Source of the DNA: Neochlamydia sp. S13
Lineage (GTDB): Bacteria; Chlamydiota; Chlamydiia; Chlamydiales; Parachlamydiaceae
Length of the DNA stretch: 64,000 nt
NCBI RefSeq assembly: GCF_000648235.2
Contig: NZ_AP017977.1
Coordinates: 434,001-498,000 of the forward strand
Reading direction: 5' to 3'
Shown: positions 32,868 to 41,131 of the stretch, piece after piece
How the letters are laid out: every line of letters begins with the position of its first letter
How positions within the stretch are numbered: position 1 is the stretch's first letter
The notes under the pieces: model-generated
Databases searched by the model: none
What the model was told of the DNA's origin: nothing
Seen by the model: the letters and a program-made list of their open reading frames with translations, nothing else
Position numbers and translations under genes: made by a program

Positions 32868-35387
32868 ATGATTCCTTCATCTTCTACTTCTAGCACCCAG
32901 GTAACTTTCCGCACTACAGTTTCAGAGAATATAGAAGATGCGGTCTCAGGAGATCTGATGATTCGGGCAGTTACTTTGTTTCCTTGTGGCCATACCTTTA
33001 ATGAAGATACCGTTATCCAATGCTTAGCGCACAATAAACTTTGTCCCCTAGATAGAAGGCTTATTGAAAGGCATGCTCCTAACTATACCGTGAGGCACCT
33101 AGCTGAAACAGCTGATTCCCATCCATTAGAAGAACTTAAGCATGAGCCTAGTGAAGAAGCTGTAGGACATTTCTTAAGGGGTAAAGAACTTTCTGAGAAA
33201 GGAGAGCATGCAACTGCTATAGAAGCTTTACTCCAAGCTTTGCAATTAACTCCTACGTATGAAAAAGCCCAAGCCTACCTTGAATTTTGCCTTAAGCGCT
33301 CTTCCGAAGCTTCTTTACCCTCACAACCACTTCCTCTTTCTTTTCAGGATAAAGGTAAAGACAAAGAGAAAAGCCTTTCTTCTACAGAGTCTTCTAAAGA
33401 GCGCTATACCGAACTCTTATTTAATTTGCTAGAAGAGCCTTCTATTCAAGAAAACTCTATATTAAAGAAGATATTAGAGAATCAAGTCGAAGAGTTGATG
33501 AGCCAGGAGAGTGAAGAGCTAAATGAGAAAGAAAAAGTAAGCTATAAATGGACAGAAAAATTACTAGGAGAAAATAAAAAGGTTAGGCAATTTGTGGTTG
33601 AAAAGCTGCGGCAAATCCACCAGGGCTCTTCCTCTCTTTACCCAGCTGCTTCCCAATCTTCTATTTCTTCTTCATCTACTATCTCGTCTAAAGGGATTCA
33701 GCCTCTTTCTCCTCCATCTACTACTCCTATTTCTATGACCTCGCTTTATAAAGCAATCCTCCAGATTCATTTTCATTTTCCTGAGAGGAACGGGGATTTC
33801 ATAGCACAAGCTGGCATTTTAGATAAGATTTATGAAATTAAGCCTAATCTTTCCATTGAAGAAAAAGTACCTTATATCTTTCAAAAGCTTTTTACCTTAG
33901 CCGCTTCTCTTTCTCCTACAGAATTTGAAGGGAATATTAAGGAAAGCCAGGCCTTTACCCTTTCTAATTATTCCTCCTATCTGCTCAATATTAACCGCCT
34001 CTTGTTCTGGCAAAAGCTACCGGGAGGAACCGATTACCTCAGCCAGCCCCAGATAATAGCTTTATCTTTAAAGAAAAAAGGAGAGCTTTTAACGCAGTGG
34101 ATAAAAGAGCATAGTAAAAATATTATTAACTTGAACTTAGATGGGGTAGGCTTGACCTTTTTACCACCAGAGATCGGGCAGCTTTCCCAGCTGATAGCTC
34201 TAGGCTTAGGCGATAACCATCTAACCATCATTCCTCCTGAAATCGGGCAGCTTTCTCATCTTCAAGCGCTTGGCTTAAGTAACAACCAGCTAACTGCTCT
34301 CCCTGCAGAGATAGGGCAGCTATCGCAGTTACGAACTCTTAACTTAGACAATAATCAGATAATTGCTATTCCTGCAGAAATAGGGCGGCTTTCTCAGCTA
34401 GAACTGCTTTTGTTAAGAGACAACCGGCTAACCACTCTTCCTGCTGAGATAGGGCAGCTTTCTCAGCTGCAAGCTCTTGACTTAAGTTACAACCGGCTAG
34501 TTGCTCTGCCTGCAGAGATAGGGCAGTTATCGCAGCTGCAACTCCTTAACTTAAGCTTTAACTATCTAATCGTTATTCCTGCGGCTATCGGGCAGCTTTC
34601 TCAGCTAGAACTGCTTTTGCTAAGAGACAACCGGCTAACCACTCTTCCTGCTGAGATAGGGCAGCTTACTAAGCTAGAAGCGCTTAACTTAGGCGATAAC
34701 CAGTTAACTGCTCTGCCTGCATGGATAGGGCAACTTTTTCAGCTGGAACGGCTTGATTTAAGCTTCAACCAATTAATTGCCCTGCCTGCAGAGATAGGGC
34801 AGATTGCTGAGTTGGCGGCGCTCAATATAAATTTTAACCGGCTAACCACTCTTCCTGCTGAGATAGGGCAGTTATCCCAACTGCAAGAGCTTGGTTTACA
34901 TATGAACCAGCTAGCCGTTATTCCTTTAGAGATAGGGCAGCTTTCTCAGCTGAAAATACTTGCCGTAAGCAGTAATCAGCTAAATGCTATTCCTGCTGAG
35001 ATAGGGCAACTTTCTCAGCTGAATAAGCTTTGGCTAAGCAGCAACCAGCTAACCGTTATTCCTGCTGAGATAGGGCAGCTTTCTCAGCTGCAAAAACTTG
35101 ACTTAAGTAATAATCAGCTAACTGCTATTCCTACAGCCATCAGGCAGCTTTCTCAGCTGCTAGAGCTTGACTTAAGTAATAATCAGCTAACAACTCTTCC
35201 TGCTCAGATAGGGCAACTTTCTCAGCTACAAAAGCTTGCTTTAAGTAACAACCAGCTAACCGTTATTCCTGCAGCCATCGGGCAGCTTTCTCATCTGCAA
35301 GAGCTTGACTTAAGCTATAACCAGCTAACCATTATTCCTCACCTTCCTAAGGTAGGGAGGCTTAATATGGAGGGTAATCATCTTTAG
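32868..35387 (+). CDS. U-box-like / TPR-like / LRR protein, paralogue D (18 LRRs)
   Basis: An 839-residue paralogue with the conserved N-terminal U-box-like and TPR-like part and about 18 LRRs. Its LRR set is the most distinct of the four and contains an internal duplication: LELLLLRDNRLTTLPAEIGQ occurs at the fifth and eighth repeats. The final short repeat ends IIPHLPKVGRLNMEGNHL, the same type of cap as in A and B. It has a strong AAGGAG site. As with the others there is no signal peptide or membrane segment, consistent with a protein delivered to the host cytoplasm; delivery is inferred. Confidence 0.8.
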   Translation: MIPSSSTSSTQVTFRTTVSENIEDAVSGDLMIRAVTLFPCGHTFNEDTVIQCLAHNKLCPLDRRLIERHAPNYTVRHLAETADSHPLEELKHEPSEEAVGHFLRGKELSEKGEHATAIEALLQALQLTPTYEKAQAYLEFCLKRSSEASLPSQPLPLSFQDKGKDKEKSLSSTESSKERYTELLFNLLEEPSIQENSILKKILENQVEELMSQESEELNEKEKVSYKWTEKLLGENKKVRQFVVEKLRQIHQGSSSLYPAASQSSISSSSTISSKGIQPLSPPSTTPISMTSLYKAILQIHFHFPERNGDFIAQAGILDKIYEIKPNLSIEEKVPYIFQKLFTLAASLSPTEFEGNIKESQAFTLSNYSSYLLNINRLLFWQKLPGGTDYLSQPQIIALSLKKKGELLTQWIKEHSKNIINLNLDGVGLTFLPPEIGQLSQLIALGLGDNHLTIIPPEIGQLSHLQALGLSNNQLTALPAEIGQLSQLRTLNLDNNQIIAIPAEIGRLSQLELLLLRDNRLTTLPAEIGQLSQLQALDLSYNRLVALPAEIGQLSQLQLLNLSFNYLIVIPAAIGQLSQLELLLLRDNRLTTLPAEIGQLTKLEALNLGDNQLTALPAWIGQLFQLERLDLSFNQLIALPAEIGQIAELAALNINFNRLTTLPAEIGQLSQLQELGLHMNQLAVIPLEIGQLSQLKILAVSSNQLNAIPAEIGQLSQLNKLWLSSNQLTVIPAEIGQLSQLQKLDLSNNQLTAIPTAIRQLSQLLELDLSNNQLTTLPAQIGQLSQLQKLALSNNQLTVIPAAIGQLSHLQELDLSYNQLTIIPHLPKVGRLNMEGNHL

Positions 35388-35668
35388 AAGGTCTTATGAA
35401 GAAAGGCTTGTCTTTGATGTATTTCTTTAATTTACTATGGTGAATAAAGAGGAATTTACCTTCCCTAGCCTTTGAGCAAAGTTTTCAGATAGGTAGCCTA
35501 CAATTGGCAAAACTTTTCCTTTTAAGCTTTTTAGTATGTTATGCAGGCGATAAAATGAAAGATTTGTGAGCAAAAAACTTAAGAAGCTAGCCTAAATAGG
35601 TAAAAGAAAATTGATAAAATAATAAATTTAATTTCAAGAGAGGAAAATTTTTATGCTTTTTCTAGTTT
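35388..35668. repeat. 3' flanking repeat after paralogue D
   Basis: The first 170 bases match the 3' flanks of paralogues A and B, including GATAGGTAGCCTACAATTGG. The resemblance fades before the CNNM gene, marking the right-hand edge of the duplicated array. Confidence 0.65.
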
Positions 35669-36913
35669 TCAAATTTGAAGAGTGGTAATCATCACGCTTT
35701 TGATTTCTAGTAGGGTCGCTTCGTTGACTGTAATAACGAAGGGCTCGATATAAATCGATTCTCCCTCCTCAGGCATGTGCCCTAGCTTAGAAAGGACTAG
35801 TTCTGATAGCTTTAATTTTTTCTCATCAGCTAGTTTTACATCAAATTGTTTATAAAACTCTTCAATCGTCATATCACCAGGTAGGGTTCTATCGATGATT
35901 AATTGATTAGGTAAAGTGTCTTGCTTGTGGATAGGGTGAGGGTGAGATCCAAAGATGGCTTGCATAATGCAGTCTAGGCTAAGGATGCCGGAGGCTTGTC
36001 CATTGACATCTAAGACAACGGCTACACTCTGATTATTGCTTTTAAATTGTTTGAGGATCTGCATGATGTTAGTATTTTGGGTGATAAACCAAGGAGGAAG
36101 GCAATAGTCACGTAGCCGTTTATTATCGGCAGCGCGAATCAATAGCCGAGGGAAAGCTATTCCTATAATATGATGCATTTCCCCAAGGTGAACGGTTAAG
36201 AAACGCTCTTTTGTTTTAGCCATTAAACGTTTAGCATCTAAGATCGTAGCAGTAGCACCTATGGTAGGAATTTGGCCAATAGGGATCATGAGCTGGCGTG
36301 CTTCCTTATTATTCATCTTAAAGATATTGGCAGTAATCGTTTCAAATTCCTTGTTTTCCGAGCTGTGGAGTTTAATGTCATCTTGCTCTTCTAAAAGCTT
36401 CTGAAGCTCTTTTTGACTAAGATAGAAGTTGGCATTAGATTCTCGTCCTCCAATTAAATAATTGGCTAATTTTGAAAGTCCGCTAATCACCCATAAAATG
36501 GGAGCCATCAATTTGGCAGTAAAATAAACAATCGGTACTCCCATCATGGCAATATGCTCAGGATAGCGCCTAGCTGCCAAGATAGGAGCTAACTCGCCAA
36601 AAATTACGACTAGGATAACCTGCGATAAAGGGGCAAGATCAGGATCAAGGCCTATACTTTGATGAAAAACTCGAGCACATTCCGATCCAATCACCATGGC
36701 TAAATTAACGATAATTAAGGTGGTCCCAAATAATCGCGAGGGGTTATGAAGAAGATCGTTAAGCCAAATTGCTCGTGTATGACCTTTGCTATAGTAATAT
36801 TGCAGTCTTATCTTATTAAAAGAGACACAAGCCATTTCTGCCATAGAGAAAAAAGCTAAAACGAAAATAGAAAAAATATTAAAAAATAGCCACCAGCCTG
36901 CCGAAAGATTCAT
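35669..36913 (-). CDS. CNNM/HlyC-CorC family protein with CBS domains (second of pair)
   Basis: A 414-residue membrane protein of the hemolysin-related CNNM/CorC family. The N-terminal DUF21 region has four hydrophobic helices (AWW-LFFNIFSIFVLAFFSMAE start; VILVVIFGELAPILAARRYP), followed by a pair of CBS domains (about 200-330) and a C-terminal CorC/HlyC-type domain. Relatives handle Mg2+ or Co2+ efflux or tolerance; the transported ion here is not established. It lies six bases downstream of a paralogue and forms a minus-strand operon with it and the FtsB-like gene. Confidence 0.85.
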   Translation of the reverse strand: MNLSAGWWLFFNIFSIFVLAFFSMAEMACVSFNKIRLQYYYSKGHTRAIWLNDLLHNPSRLFGTTLIIVNLAMVIGSECARVFHQSIGLDPDLAPLSQVILVVIFGELAPILAARRYPEHIAMMGVPIVYFTAKLMAPILWVISGLSKLANYLIGGRESNANFYLSQKELQKLLEEQDDIKLHSSENKEFETITANIFKMNNKEARQLMIPIGQIPTIGATATILDAKRLMAKTKERFLTVHLGEMHHIIGIAFPRLLIRAADNKRLRDYCLPPWFITQNTNIMQILKQFKSNNQSVAVVLDVNGQASGILSLDCIMQAIFGSHPHPIHKQDTLPNQLIIDRTLPGDMTIEEFYKQFDVKLADEKKLKLSELVLSKLGHMPEEGESIYIEPFVITVNEATLLEIKSVMITTLQI

Positions 36914-36919
36914 TTAATG

Positions 36920-38161
36920 CTACCTGCTTTTAAGCCTTCGAACGTATATTCTTCTTATCCTGTTTGGATCAGCCGATAAAACTTGAAAGAGAAAGGTGTG
37001 GTTCTCAAATTTAGTGCCACTTTTAGGGATATCTCCCAGCTGTTCTGTTAGCCATCCCCCTAAGGTAACCATACTTTCACTTTTTAAATCCGTTTCAAAA
37101 TAGTTATTGAATTCATCTAATTCCATTTTCCCACTCGCAATAATCTCGTCTTTTCCTGCTTGGGTAAAGATAACTTTTTGATCGCGTAAATCTTTAATTT
37201 TCCCTACGACAACTTCGACGATATCTTCATAGGTAACTAAGCCAGAAATAGAGCCATATTCATCTACCACCAGAGCTATTTCTTGGCCACTTTCCTCGAA
37301 TCGCCTTAATAAAGTACGCGAAGGGGTGGTCTCTGGAATATAATAGGGGCGCCATAAGAAATTTTTTAAATCTTGGGAGGTGTGGATGGCTTGCCGATGG
37401 AGAAAATACTGCTTGGCATCAATGATCCCCAAAACATTTTCAATGCCGTTTTCACAGACGGGGAGACGAGTGCATTGCTTATCCACGAAAAGATGAATTA
37501 ATTTTGTTAAAGGATCTTCTTTATTATAAAATAGGATTTCTTGGCGCGGACGCATGATTTCTCTTACATTTGTATCCTGCAGATTTAAATATCCTCCAAT
37601 TAATTCTCGTTCTTCATGGTTAAGAATTCCCGCTTCCTCAGATTTTTTTAGCACGTGATGAAGTTCTTCGCGCGATATAACGGCATCTTTTTTTAGAAAG
37701 AAAAAAAATACACGCGAAATGGGGGAGAGAATGTAGATGATAAACGTTTTGATCGGGTATAGCAGGCGTTGTAGAGAAGCTAAAGCAGGTGCGGTATGCT
37801 TAGAAAGTTTAACATTGTTTTGTATCCCCAGGTACTTAGGTACAATCTCGCCAAAAACTAATAAAAGTACAAAAGGTAAGCCTACGGCCATTAGCCACCC
37901 ACCAGCGTTTGTAAAAGCATGTGAGATAACGTTTTGCAGGAGAATATTGACGATCGTATTAAGAAGAAAAACGGTAATTAGCAACTCACGCGGCTGTGCA
38001 AGCAGCCTAGAGATCAAGCGTTCGCGTGAATCTTCACTGTTTTTAAAGCTTTTAATTCTTGTAGAAGAAAGAGAAAAAAGCGCTGCTTCTGAAGCAGAGC
38101 ACCAACCAGAAGCAAGTGTGAGCAATAAGATAACTACAATTAAAATTAAACTACTTATCAT
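36920..38161 (-). CDS. CNNM/HlyC-CorC family protein with CBS domains (first of pair)
   Basis: A 413-residue paralogue of the downstream gene: DUF21 helices including AGGWLMAVGLPFVLLLVFGE followed by IVPKYLG, two CBS domains (EIMRPRQEILFYN... and LRRFEESGQEIALVVDEYGS) and a CorC-type C-terminal domain (LGGWLTEQLGDIPKSGTKF). Membrane ion-homeostasis function is inferred from the family. Its start overlaps the stop of the preceding small gene by four bases. I recall two such genes next to the NifS-like gene in Chlamydia trachomatis (CT256-CT257); here the LRR array separates them. Confidence 0.87.
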   Translation of the reverse strand: MISSLILIVVILLLTLASGWCSASEAALFSLSSTRIKSFKNSEDSRERLISRLLAQPRELLITVFLLNTIVNILLQNVISHAFTNAGGWLMAVGLPFVLLLVFGEIVPKYLGIQNNVKLSKHTAPALASLQRLLYPIKTFIIYILSPISRVFFFFLKKDAVISREELHHVLKKSEEAGILNHEERELIGGYLNLQDTNVREIMRPRQEILFYNKEDPLTKLIHLFVDKQCTRLPVCENGIENVLGIIDAKQYFLHRQAIHTSQDLKNFLWRPYYIPETTPSRTLLRRFEESGQEIALVVDEYGSISGLVTYEDIVEVVVGKIKDLRDQKVIFTQAGKDEIIASGKMELDEFNNYFETDLKSESMVTLGGWLTEQLGDIPKSGTKFENHTFLFQVLSADPNRIRRIYVRRLKSR

Positions 38162-38487
38162 GGCTTGCTTGCCATCGATTTATCAAAAAAGACTTTAATT
38201 TGTCCCTCGGGCACAAGACCTAAACCTTTCATAAGAACTTGCTCGACCCATGCCGGATCGCTTTGGCTATTAATTTCAATTAAAAGCTTTTCTTGCAAAG
38301 CATACGCTTCTTTCTTTTGTTTTTCTAGCTCTTGGTAATGCTCTTGAAGGGTAGCATATTCTTTATCCCGTACTTTCATACCCTGTTCCAATAGCATATA
38401 GATAAAAAGGCCAAACAGAATGACCCACCAAGCTTGAAAAAAAAACTGTTCTACGTATCGATTAATTTTAAGAAGAAAGAGCTGCAT
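38158..38487 (-). CDS. Small membrane protein with FtsB/DivIC-like architecture
   Basis: A 109-residue protein: a short cytoplasmic start, one membrane helix (about residues 17-34), a coiled coil of about 40 residues rich in Glu/Lys/Gln, and a C-terminal PAWVEQVLMKGLGLVPEGQ followed by IKVFF. That layout, including the final LGLVPEGQ-type motif, is like FtsB/DivIC septum-formation proteins, but similarity is weak and the assignment is uncertain. It overlaps the next gene (ATGA), so it belongs to the same operon as the two CNNM proteins. Confidence 0.5.
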   Translation of the reverse strand: MQLFLLKINRYVEQFFFQAWWVILFGLFIYMLLEQGMKVRDKEYATLQEHYQELEKQKKEAYALQEKLLIEINSQSDPAWVEQVLMKGLGLVPEGQIKVFFDKSMASKP

Positions 38488-39274
38488 ACATCAAATTTAT
38501 ATTCTTTTACTGTTTTTCTATCCAGCGTTTTAACACAAGTTAACCATCTAGTAGCTTATCAATCTGAGGGAGCATGAAAAATATCTAGATAGATGGACTA
38601 ATACCTGTTTCTTATTTGATAAGAAAAAGCACAAGAACGATTTTTTATTGGATTTTTCAAGGGCACAATCTTAGATGAAAGTCTTCTTTGTTTTTTAGAA
38701 TCTATTTGGCTTAAGCTAAGCCTAACTCTTTCAAATTAAAATTCAACCCTTAGGCCATTTTTCTGCCTAATCGCAGAGCTTTTATAACTCATTTTAAGTA
38801 CCAATTATATTTATTAAAACTTTTTTAAAGGCCCTTTATTTTTTTTCTATAGAGGAGAGCCTAGCTTTCATTTCTAAGAAAAAATGCCTAAAAATAAAAG
38901 TGGTAAATCTTAAAGAAGATTTAACTGAATAAATCGCTATTTAAGTGGAAGCAGGATTGACTTTTACTGCCGCCCTGCAGCCAGCTTTTTTGTCTATAGA
39001 TAAGGTTTTTTATCTCTTTCTATTTTCTTTATTTATTACAGAAATTAGGCTTTAGACATGCCCTTTAAGCTCTATAATTTTTTATCGTTAACAAGGCAAA
39101 TGCTATGTTTTTCTAGCATTTTCTAAACTATTAAAGTAAGCAAGCACTTGTCAAATATTTTTAGATGAGATAAAAGCCTATCCTGCTTATTACTTTGCTA
39201 AAACCCATAAATTTTTCTTAAGTTTTCGTTTAACACATACAACACTTAAGGGATGATTAAAAAAAGGAGAATCG
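38488..39274. other. Long divergent intergenic region, no gene seen
   Basis: Nearly 790 AT-rich bases between divergent genes. All frames are short and lack coding character; I found no tRNA, strong hairpin or repeat. It should contain promoters for the sodN-like gene on the right and the CNNM operon on the left. Confidence 0.4.
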
Positions 39275-39871
39275 ATGAAAAAAACTATTCTGGTACAGGG
39301 GATAATAGCCTTACTCTGCCATACAGGATCTTTAATGGCCCACTGTCAAATGCCTTGTGGAATTTATCATGATGAGCTGGTGTTCAATCAGATCGATCAA
39401 TATATCGAAACTATGTATAAAGGGATCACCGAGCTTAATAATAGTAAGTTTTCTACTCCCTTTGAACGCAATAACTTCATCCGATGGGTAAAACTTAAAG
39501 ATTCAGCTTCGGATGAAATTGCCAATCTTATTACGGCATACTTTCTTCAGCAAAAGATAAAGCCGGCCGAGGCTGACACTCCTAAACGTTTAATAAGTGC
39601 TCATAAAATGTTATTTGAGCTTACCGCTATTAAGCAGAACGTAAATATAAAGATGATAGAAACCTTTGCTGACGAGTGGGAAAATTTTAAACAGATGTTT
39701 CACGTGATTAATTATGAATGCCAGATTGATCTCATTAAGCGCAGAAAACGAGAGAGAGATTTCCAACTTAAAGATCAGCAGAAGCTGAATGACAAGCTTC
39801 CCTCTGCGGAAAATCCTACTTCCAATGAGCACCATGAGCATTCTTCAGATGATCATGAGCATACTCATTAA
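39275..39871 (+). CDS. sodN: Nickel superoxide dismutase with Sec-type signal peptide and His-rich tail
   Basis: A 198-residue protein. Residues 23-31 read HCQMPCGIY, the nickel hook of NiSOD (mature His1, Cys2, Cys6 and the Tyr9 region), which binds Ni and dismutates superoxide. The following 120 residues are all helical and fit the four-helix bundle of the family. Residues 1-22 (MKKTILVQGIIALLCHTGSL, then MA) look like a cleavable signal peptide whose cleavage after LMA would expose His23 as the required N-terminal residue. The last 20 residues (HHEHSSDDHEHTH) are His-rich and could hold Ni. There is no adjacent SodX-type peptidase gene. Likely periplasmic; export and cleavage site are inferred. 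Confidence 0.85.
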   Translation: MKKTILVQGIIALLCHTGSLMAHCQMPCGIYHDELVFNQIDQYIETMYKGITELNNSKFSTPFERNNFIRWVKLKDSASDEIANLITAYFLQQKIKPAEADTPKRLISAHKMLFELTAIKQNVNIKMIETFADEWENFKQMFHVINYECQIDLIKRRKRERDFQLKDQQKLNDKLPSAENPTSNEHHEHSSDDHEHTH

Positions 39872-40008
39872 GAATAAGAGCTTATTTTTTTAAAAGCTTG
39901 GTCTAGGCAGATATTAAAGAGAGTGGATGAGCTTGGAAATAATGGATATAAATGTTTTAAACTCCTCACTCTAGAAAAATTTAAATCTGCTTTTCTGCCC
40001 TTTTCAAG

Positions 40009-40057
40009 TTTCTTATCCTTTAGGAAAGTGCCACACCTTTTCCTAAAGGATAAGAAA
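40009..40057. repeat. Long perfect inverted repeat
   Basis: TTTCTTATCCTTTAGGAAA (40009-40027) is perfectly complementary to 40039-40057, giving a 19-bp stem with an 11-base loop. No T tract follows on either side, so this is not a plain terminator. It may be a repeat of a mobile type or a transcript-stabilising hairpin after sodN. A short open frame across it (39923-40141) has no coding character. Confidence 0.65.
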
Positions 40058-40187
40058 GATAAGGGGGGCGCTTTTTATTTGCTCTTCCGGGTTCTGCTTA
40101 AATTTTTTTCTCGGGAGTTTTTATTGAGAAGGATTATTTAAAAGGTACGCAAATGATGGTTTAGCTTGAAAGCAGATTTTATGCAGC

Positions 40188-40727
40188 TTATTCCTTGTTT
40201 TTCATCAAAGTCATTAAAAAGCGTAAAACCCATGTGGGATGCTTAAAAAAATATTTTATTAGATTTATATAGGTTACATGATTTAATGATCGATAAATAA
40301 CGTGAGGCTCGTTTCTAAGTGCATCTTGAAGCCATTCCTTATGTAGGAAAAAAAAGTGGCTAGGGAGTTGTTGAAGGGGGAAAAAATCAATCTCTCTTGT
40401 TTCAGCGCCTTTTTGTAGTTCTCCCTTTAAAGGGGAACATTCATATATTTCAGTAAAGCGCGAGAGTTTATTGATAGGAGTATATTCGGCTACTTTTCTT
40501 AGGACTTTTACGGTGAGACCCGTTTCTTCTAGCACTTCTCTAATAACAGCTTGACAAGAGTTTTCATTCTCTTCAACGCCCCCACCAGGTAGGACCCAAA
40601 GAGGAATATCTTGACGTTTGACTAGCAAAACTTGAGATTTATTGGAATTAAAAATCACACCTATAGCAGCATTTTTTCTCATATAAATAGAGGTCCCAGA
40701 GGCAGTTAAACGAATAGTGTAAAGCAT
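40188..40727 (-). CDS. Nudix hydrolase
   Basis: A 179-residue Nudix protein with an exact box from GGGVEENENSCQAVIREVLE to ETGLTV (about residues 48-73). It has a C-terminal extension of about 40 hydrophobic and basic residues. Substrate unknown. The second in-frame Met at residue 16 (MRKNAAIGVIF) is where homologous domains usually begin, so the first 15 residues may not be translated; neither start has a clear ribosome-binding site. It is unrelated in position to the other Nudix gene of the window. Confidence 0.82.
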   Translation of the reverse strand: MLYTIRLTASGTSIYMRKNAAIGVIFNSNKSQVLLVKRQDIPLWVLPGGGVEENENSCQAVIREVLEETGLTVKVLRKVAEYTPINKLSRFTEIYECSPLKGELQKGAETREIDFFPLQQLPSHFFFLHKEWLQDALRNEPHVIYRSLNHVTYINLIKYFFKHPTWVLRFLMTLMKNKE

Positions 40728-41131
40728 AGAATCATAAGAAGCAAATGAAGTATTTTTAACAGTTATAACTAGCTTATTCTTTATATTTTGCTGCCATTAT
40801 TGTTAATTGACATAGAATAGCGTTTTCTATATAATTAGTCTGCTAAGCTCTCTTTGAGGCTTGATATTGAACAGATAATTAATTAGCTAAAGTTTTTTTT
40901 AAGCATTCTTTGTAGGAGCTCTTAAAGGAATGCTTGAAGAAAAAAACAAGGAAGGGAGTGTTGTTCACTATTTTTCTCTTTAACTCATCAATTTTTTCTT
41001 TTTTAGTTCATCTTATCCTTTTGAATCTCTAAGGCTCTTAATGCACGCGCCTTTTGAAAAAGTTTATTGCCTTTTTGAAGAGTTTAATTGTATTATTTGT
41101 AGCTTTGCTTATTATTTGAATGGAGAAAAAC
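40728..41131. other. Divergent intergenic region
   Basis: About 400 bases between the Nudix gene and brnQ. No gene or strong structure seen; probably promoters for both. Confidence 0.35.

Noticed and set aside
39923-40141. 72-residue open frame after sodN
   Set aside because: It runs through a perfect inverted repeat, has no ribosome-binding site and no coding character.
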